Source: Anaeromyces robustus (lineage: Eukaryota; Neocallimastigomycota; Neocallimastigomycetes; Neocallimastigales; Neocallimastigaceae). Taken from it: a DNA stretch of 64,000 nt. The notes beneath the pieces are model-generated. The model was not told the DNA's origin, searched no databases, and saw only the letters and a list, made by a program, of their open reading frames with translations. A program made the position numbers and the translations under genes. Location of the stretch: contig MCFG01000085.1 in assembly GCA_002104895.1 (NCBI GenBank), positions 48,501-112,500 of the forward strand. Direction: 5' to 3'. This document shows, piece by piece, positions 56,832 to 64,000 of this stretch. Numbering within the stretch: position 1 is the stretch's first letter; each line of letters opens with the position of its first letter.

Positions 56832-58256
56832 CTAGGTTTATTTTTACTTTCAATGTTCATTATTTTTATTTCCTTTATTGGTTTACTTGGTTCTTATACT
56901 TATTGGAAACCAATTATTTTAATGACAACATTTTTATCTGTTCTTGGATTTATGAGTCATGCTTATGTCGCAAAAAAATTTTTAGATATTAATCGTTTTG
57001 CTGAAAGAAATATGGCTATTCCATGGTGGGATACCTATACAGATGAAATGATTATGAGTTTACAAAGAGAAGTAAATATTATAAATATTAATAAATATTT
57101 AATATTTTAATTTTTTATTTTTATTTTATTATATTTTATTTTATTTTTATCAATTATGTATATTATTTTATTATTTATTATTTATTATTTATTTTTATTT
57201 TTATTTATTAATTTCTTTATTAATATTTATATGAATAATATATTTATTTAATTATTAATTTTTTATTATTATTATATATATAATATATAATATTAGTATA
57301 AATGTTGTGGTTATTTAAATTATAACGATCGTGCATATATTACAGAAAACTGTCCAAAAGAATTAGTTACTTGGACCATGCCAGCTGATCTTCAACATGC
57401 TGCTGATGTTGAAAAAAATGATTCTTATAGAAAACATTTTGGTACTTCTAAAAATTCTAAAGTCGGAAATACAGGTCAAACTACAGGAACAACTGGTCAA
57501 ACTGCAGGAACTACAGATCAAACTGCAGGAACAACTGATCAAACTGCAGGAACTACAGATCAAACTACAGGAACTGATGATGGCACCATAACCAATAATA
57601 ATGCTACTGGTAATAATGATGAAGGTAATGATGGAGGTGATAATGGTGATGAAGGTGATAATGGTGATGAAGGCGATTACTGGAGAAAAAGATCTATTAA
57701 TGTTGAATATTTTACTAATAAAGATCAAGATATAGATGCAGAAAAACTTCAAAGAGAAATTGAATTAGGTATTGGACGTGTTTCTGATAGTACAATTAAT
57801 ATTCCATTAAATAAAAGAGATATTAATATAATAGAAAGTGATAAAGATTATTATGAAAAAATAAGTAAAGATATTGTAAATTCTATAAAATCTGGTAAAA
57901 GTAGAATTAATTTAAATATGAATGAAATTAAAATAAAAAGACAAGAAGATCAAACTCAAGAACAAGATCAAACTCAAAATCAAACCCAAGATCAAACTCA
58001 AAATCAAACCCAAGATCAAACTCAAGATCAAACTCAAACTCAAACTCAAGCCCAAGATCAAACTCAAAATCAAACTCAAAATGCAGAAAATATTGTGGGT
58101 TGTAAAAGCTTTATTGTTGATAAAGTTAAATCTGGTATAACTCCACTTTATGTTGTTTTATTTATTTTCTTAATAGTTTATGTTGTAATCTTTGGTACTT
58201 CAATTATATATTGGTTAGATTTACGTAATGAAAAGGATTATGATGAATTTAGTTAA
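56062..58256 (+). CDS. Tetraspanin with a greatly enlarged Q/T-rich extracellular loop (three exons)
   Basis: Exons 56062-56425, 56836-57071 and 57297-58256 join in frame into 519 residues. An N-terminal cytosolic segment of about 78 residues leads to four membrane spans at about 79-103, 122-145, 147-168 and 482-507. The large loop between spans 3 and 4 carries the family signature: CCG at 203-205 (YKCCGY), Cys219 (ENCP) and Cys469 (VGCKSF) just before span 4. Tetraspanins organise membrane partners into microdomains; fungal ones such as Pls1 act in polarised or invasive growth. The loop here is about 310 residues, where 70-140 is usual. It holds TDQTAGT repeats (about 258-293), an acidic NDEGDNGDEGD stretch and a DQTQNQTQ repeat block (about 416-463). 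WRKRS (about 329-333) and NKRD could be processing sites. Intron 1 (56426-56835) ends in very long T tracts. Splicing was inferred from frame and motif continuity. Confidence 0.82.
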
Positions 58257-59542
58257 ATGAAATTAATTGTTATTATTTTTATTTATTTATTTATGTATTA
58301 TTATTAGTATTTTTTTTTTTTTTTTTTTTTAAAATTAATTTATCAATAAGAAAAAAAAAATAAATAAATATTATAAAAAAAAACAAGAATAAATTCAAAA
58401 AAAAAAAAAAAAAAAAAAAAAAAATAAAAAAATAAAAAAATAAAAAAATAAAAAAATAAAAACATAAAAACATAATTAAATTTAATAATAACAATAAGAA
58501 CAATGATATATATAAATGGATAAGTAAATAAATAAATAAATTAAAAACTAAAATTAAAAGCAAAACAAAAACTAAAAACAAAAACAAAAAAAAAAAAAAA
58601 AGGAAAATAAAAAACAAAAAAGAAAAACAGAAAAAAAAAATATAATAATAAAAAGTAAAAAAAATAAAATAAAAATAAAATAAAAATTAAAATTAAAAAT
58701 AAAAATAAAAATAAAAATAAAAATAACAAAAAATTAAAAAACAGAAAAACAAATAATAAAAAAACAATAATAATGATAATAAAAAAAAAATAAAGACGAA
58801 AGAAAAAACAAATTTTCAAAAGAAAAAGGAAAAAAAAAAAAAAGAAAGAAAGAAAAAAATTGGAAACGAATCAATTTTATTTGGGAAAACTTATCTTTAT
58901 ATATAATAACTTTATATATAACTAGTTAAATATAAAGATTATATATATGGTTTTTTATTTTTATTATTATTTTTATTTTTATTTTAATTTTTATTTTTAT
59001 TTTAATTTTTATTTTTATTTTATTATATATATATTTAATCTATTTTTGACATTATAAAATTATCTTAGTAGTGAATTTTTTTTTTCTTTTTCTTTTTTTT
59101 TCTTTTTTTCTTTTATTATTATATTTATTATATTTTTTATATTTACTATATTTAGTTTTATTTTTATGGTTATTTATTATTTTTTTTTTTTAATGAAATT
59201 TTTATTTTGTATTTTAAAATATTGTTATTTTTATTTTTATTTTTTTTTCTCGTTTTGTTTTTGATTTTTATTATTTAATTATATTATATAAAGTAATAAT
59301 AAAAATAATAAGAAATAATAATAATAAAAACAAAAAAAAAAAAAAAAAAACATTTATAATATAAATAAAAATAAAAATAATTAAAAAAAAAAAAAAAAAA
59401 AAAGATAATCATAATTCATCATAATCATAATAATAAATAATTATAATAATTAAAAAAAAAAAAAAAAAAAAGTTGAAAGATTCATTAGAAAGATAATTAT
59501 ATAAATTATGAATATATTAATAATATTAATATATTCAGAAAA

Positions 59543-59573
<31 letters not shown>

Positions 59574-59961
59574 TATATGATACATATATATTTCTATAAT
59601 AAGATAAAAAATAACATAAGATAAAATTAAATTTTTAAAATGAAATGAAATAAAGAAAAAGAAAGTAAAAAAGAAAGTAAAAAAAAAAAAGAAAAAAAAA
59701 GTATTTTTTTTATTGTTATATTTATTATAAAAACAAATAAGCAAAAGAAAGAAAGAAAAAAAAAATAAAATAAAAAAAAGAAAAAAGAAAAAAGAAAAAA
59801 GAAAATTATCATTATAAAGACAACCATTAATAATGATTCATTGATTATTAAATAATTAGAAATATAATATTATTATATATATTTATATATTTTATATTTA
59901 TATATCTATTATACATTATCTATTATACATTATATTTCTATTTTCTTTTTTTTTCTTTTAT

Positions 59962-59998
<37 letters not shown>

Positions 59999-60210
59999 CA
60001 TTCTTTTTTTTTTTTTTTATATTATGATCATATATAAAATAAATATTCATTCTTTTTTTTTTTATATTATGATCATATATAAAATAAAATAAAAATAAAA
60101 TAAATAATATTATGTAATCAAAAACAAACAAACTAAAAAAAAATATTTAATTATATATTATATACAATTTTCTATTATTTAATAGATAAACATTTTATTA
60201 ATGGATTTAT

Positions 60211-60249
<39 letters not shown>

Positions 60250-60349
60250 TTTTGTTTTTGCTTTTCTGTTATTGTTTCTGTTTTATTTTTTATTTTTGTT
60301 TTTGTCCTTGTTCTTGTTTTTTTATTTTCTTTTTTATTTTTTTTATATA

Positions 60350-60380
<31 letters not shown>

Positions 60381-61264
60381 TTCGAAATTCATTTCATTTT
60401 TTCTTTTTTATTAAACTACTAAAAATTATTAATCTAATATATATGTATATTTATATTATTATTATTATTTTTAATATTATTATTCTGATATTTTATTGAT
60501 TTTAATTCTATATATATATATATTTCTATATATATTTTTATTTCTATTTTATATTTATTTTATTTATATATATTAATACTTTTTTTTTTTGTTTTTTTTT
60601 TACATTTTTATCTTTTTCTTTTATTTTTCTTTTCTTTTCTTTTATTTTATTTATTAATATTATAAAAAAATAATTAATTTTAAATCATATCTTGATAATA
60701 ATTATTATTAATTAATATTATATATATATATATATATTTCTTTTCTTTTTCTTTTTTTCCCTTTTTTCTTCTTCTTATTCTAGATATTGTTATGTTATTA
60801 TATTTTATATTGTTTTAAAAATTATATCAAAAAATATTTTTTTTAATACAAATTTAATCATTTTACTTAATACAAAGTAAAATAAATAAATAAAGTTAAA
60901 AACAAAAAACAAAAAAACAAAAAACTAAGTAAACAGTAATAATAAAAAATTTTAAATTAATTCCATTTTTTTTTTAACTATATATTATTCATTCATCCTT
61001 CCCCAATAATAACTATTATTATTTATTATTTATTAATATTATTATTATTTATTATTATTATTTATTATTTATTTATTATTATTTTTTTTTTCAAAGTTTT
61101 TTTGCATTTTATAATTAATTGAGATAGTTTCATGTGCGTATAACCATATTAAATATCAAATTTTAGTTTATTTAAAACAAAAAAAGTTTTAAAATGTTAT
61201 AATTGAAATTTAATTTTATATCTATAATAAAATATTCCTTAAAAAAAAAAGATTTGATTAAAGT

Positions 61265-61300
<36 letters not shown>

Positions 61301-62678
61301 AATATATTTTAATTTTACTAGGCAATTGTCAATATTGATGATAATACAATATAATGAAATTTTATAAAAGTTTTATTTCAAAACTTAAAAAAAATCATAA
61401 ATAAATCATATATATAATATATATATGCATTATAAATATAAAATTCATGTTACTTATTATTGTTATGAATATGAGTAAAAAAAAAAGAATCAAAAAGTAT
61501 ATAGAGATTAAGATTAATATTATAATCTATATTAGTTGATAATAATAATAAGAATAAAAATTAAATGTTTATTATTAACTTATACGGAAAGATAACAATT
61601 ATTATTAATTTTAATAGATCCTTTTTTTTTTTATATGTTCAGTGATTTTTTTACTCAGTTAAAATAATAAATTATAATGATAATAATAATAATAATAATA
61701 AAAATGGTAATATTTATAGATGAAAATAAAGCATAATAATCATCAAAAATTTAAAGAAGAAAATAAAAAAAAAAAGAATTAGTTAAAACTTTCTTAATTA
61801 TTAATTATAAAAACAAAACTTTTCATATAGAATCTCAATAAAAATAAAGATTTAACAAATTAAAAAAAAAAAAGAAAAAAGAAAAAAAAAAAGGTGTTTT
61901 TTATAAAATAAAATGTAATTCAATTCAAATCTAGGTTATTTTATTAATTTATGAATTAGATAAAGTGTTTAACATTAAATAAATAGGTTACACTAAATTT
62001 TAATGTTAATGTTAAAAATTTAAATTTTTAAATAAAAAGAAATAATTATTAGAAAAATAATAAAAAAAAAAAATTTCAAATATTAATAAAAAATATACTA
62101 GCTAGATAGAAAATTCTAAAAAAAATAAAAATAATAATAAACATTTTAATAAAAAAAATTTTTTTATATTTTATTATTAAAATGTATGACAAATCTTTTA
62201 TATATATATATATATTTTTTAAATATTTTATTTTATTTTTATATATTTAAATATTTTATATGTATTTTATAGTTTTTATTATCTTTTTTTTTTTTTCTTT
62301 TTTAACAATCTTGTTATTTTATTTTTATATATTTTATTTGATATTTAATTTATATTACATTTTTTTTTATTGTATAAATGTTTATACATATATATATTTT
62401 TGTTTTGGTTTAATTTATCTTTTTATTTTATTAGTATTATTTTTTTTTACTATTGAGTAAATTCTTTTTTGTAATTTCCTTTCTTAATTTCTTTTTTATT
62501 CTTTTTTATTATATATATATATATATATATATATATTACTTTTCTTTTTCTTTTTCTTTTTTCTTTTTCTTTTTTTTCTTCAAATTTAACAGTAATAAAA
62601 TAAAAAAAAAAAAATTAAGTTATCTTTTTTTTTTTTTTTTTCATCAGGAAACAATATCAATAATAATACTGTAGTTAA

Positions 62679-62710
<32 letters not shown>

Positions 62711-62739
62711 TAAATTAAAACATAACAAATATTGATACT

Positions 62740-62781
<42 letters not shown>

Positions 62782-63153
62782 AAGCAAGCAAAAAAAACCA
62801 ACCAACCAACCAACCATTTAATAATAACATTATTTATATTTATCATTCATATAAATTATTATATTATTATATATAAAAATTTTATATATAAATTTATTAT
62901 TTAATTTTTTTTTATATATTTTATTTTTTATTTATTTTAATTTTATATTTTTTTTTTATTTTGAATTAATTAATTATAATATTAATTATATTTAATAGTT
63001 TTAATTAATAATAATTATTAATAAAAATTTATATATTTTATATATTTTATATATTTTATTTTTTTTTTTATTTTAATTTTTTATATTAATATTTTTATTA
63101 TTTATTATTTATTATTTATTTATTTATTTATTATTTATTATTTTATTTTTATT

Positions 63154-63191
<38 letters not shown>

Positions 63192-63634
63192 TTTATATTT
63201 AAAAATTTTAATTTTTCTATTTCTTTTTTTTTTTTTTTTTTTATTTTATATATTTTTATAATTGAATAAAAAATATAATTATAAAAAATATATTTATAAT
63301 TATTTATTATTATTATATTTTTATTTAATTATATTTATTGATATTATATTATTATTATTTTTATCATTTATTTTTATTCTTATTCTTAATTTCTGAATTT
63401 TATTATTATTTTATTTTTATTTATTGTTGTTTTATATCTTTTTTTTTTTTTTTTTTTTTATTTTTTTTATTTTTTTTTTATATATTTTATTTTCCTTTTA
63501 TTTTATTGTTTTTATATATCTTTATTTTTTAATTTTTAATTTTTTTTTGTTTGTTTATTTATTTTAATTAATCTTTAATATTATATATGTATGTGTAAAC
63601 GTTATTAATATAAAGAAAAGTTAATTTAAATAAT
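58257..63634. other. 5.4 kb AT-rich spacer
   Basis: Downstream of the tetraspanin is a long A-rich zone (58380-58860) of AAAAATAAAA and AAACAAAA repeats, then T-rich, TA-repeat and ATT sequence. Small repeats include TA runs at 60213-60244 and 61266-61298, AAGC and a CCAA run (62781-62815), and a duplicated TTTATATTATGATCATATAT AAAATAAA word near 60016 and 60060. No gene recognised; open frames are low-complexity. Confidence 0.6.
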
Positions 63635-63768
63635 TTATTGTTGTTCTGGTGCTTCTGTTGATTCAACAGCTGGCGTTTCTGGAGCTTCTGGTTCAACTGG
63701 AGTTTCAGCTGGAGTTTCAGTTGGTTTTGATTCTTGTCCTTCTATTTCTTGCATTTTAATTTTCATTG
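63635..63768 (-). CDS. Last exon of an unknown gene with a Pro/Glu/Thr-rich tail (5' part outside window)
   Basis: On the minus strand, an acceptor TAG at 63771-63769 is followed by an open frame to TAA at 63637-63635. Reading from the ATG at 63766-63764 gives 43 residues: MKIKMQEIEGQES, then KPTETPAETPVEPEAPETPA, then VESTEAPEQQ. GC is clearly higher than in the surroundings, and the PET-type repeats (ETPA, ETPV, PEAP, ETPA) are protein-like, so the segment is coding. It is either the last exon, with the AAAT microsatellite inside the preceding intron, or a tiny gene starting at this ATG. The first is favoured because a splice acceptor lies two bases before the ATG. The tail is acidic and disordered; the protein family cannot be named. 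Confidence 0.55.
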
Positions 63769-63800
63769 CTATTTATTTATAAGTTAATAAACAAGCAAGC

Positions 63801-64000
<200 letters not shown>

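Noticed and set aside
62781-62815. AAGC and CCAA runs as a CRISPR-like or telomeric array
   Set aside because: Only a few 4-base units with no spacers, embedded in poly(A); ordinary microsatellite.

Overview
The window looks like nuclear DNA of an anaerobic gut fungus (Neocallimastigomycota, the Neocallimastix/Piromyces/Anaeromyces type). Three things point there. Intergenic DNA is extremely A+T-rich, made of homopolymer runs, ATT and TTTA microsatellites and poly(A)/poly(T). Genes are sparse islands of higher GC with short GT...AG introns. One gene encodes a GH74 xyloglucanase ending in three fungal (CBM10-type) dockerins, the hallmark of the fungal cellulosome. The genus is inference.

Layout. 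1-147 (-): first 49 codons of an unknown acidic/Asn-rich protein leaving the window. 550-1350 (-): decayed ankyrin-repeat gene. 1975-3700: broken unknown gene and a second copy of its 3' end. 5806-7644 (-): surface protein made of a secreted double-psi beta-barrel (expansin/RlpA-like), Thr-rich linker, long coiled coil, one membrane span and cytosolic tail. 7645-36573: about 29 kb with no intact gene, holding a relic DNA transposon (23.06-24.61 kb, inverted 15-bp repeats around a frameshifted transposase-like C-terminus) and several diverged intergenic duplications. 36574-37662 (-): secreted, intronless, bacterial-style lysin (two peptidoglycan-binding domains plus CHAP). 37663-45963: microsatellite-rich gap. 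45964-49495 (+): four-exon GH74-dockerin gene. 49496-56061: gap. 56062-58256 (+): three-exon tetraspanin with a very large Q/T-repeat loop. 63635-63768 (-): last exon of a gene entering from the right, behind an AAAT microsatellite.

Three of the four complete genes act outside the cell and fit life in a gut: GH74-dockerin degrades xyloglucan from the cellulosome, the beta-barrel protein could loosen or bind polysaccharide at the hyphal surface, and the CHAP lysin could attack neighbouring bacteria. Their shared location is not evidence of co-regulation, since they are many kilobases apart on both strands. Exon structures were read by hand from splice consensus, frame continuity and domain continuity, with no transcript data.
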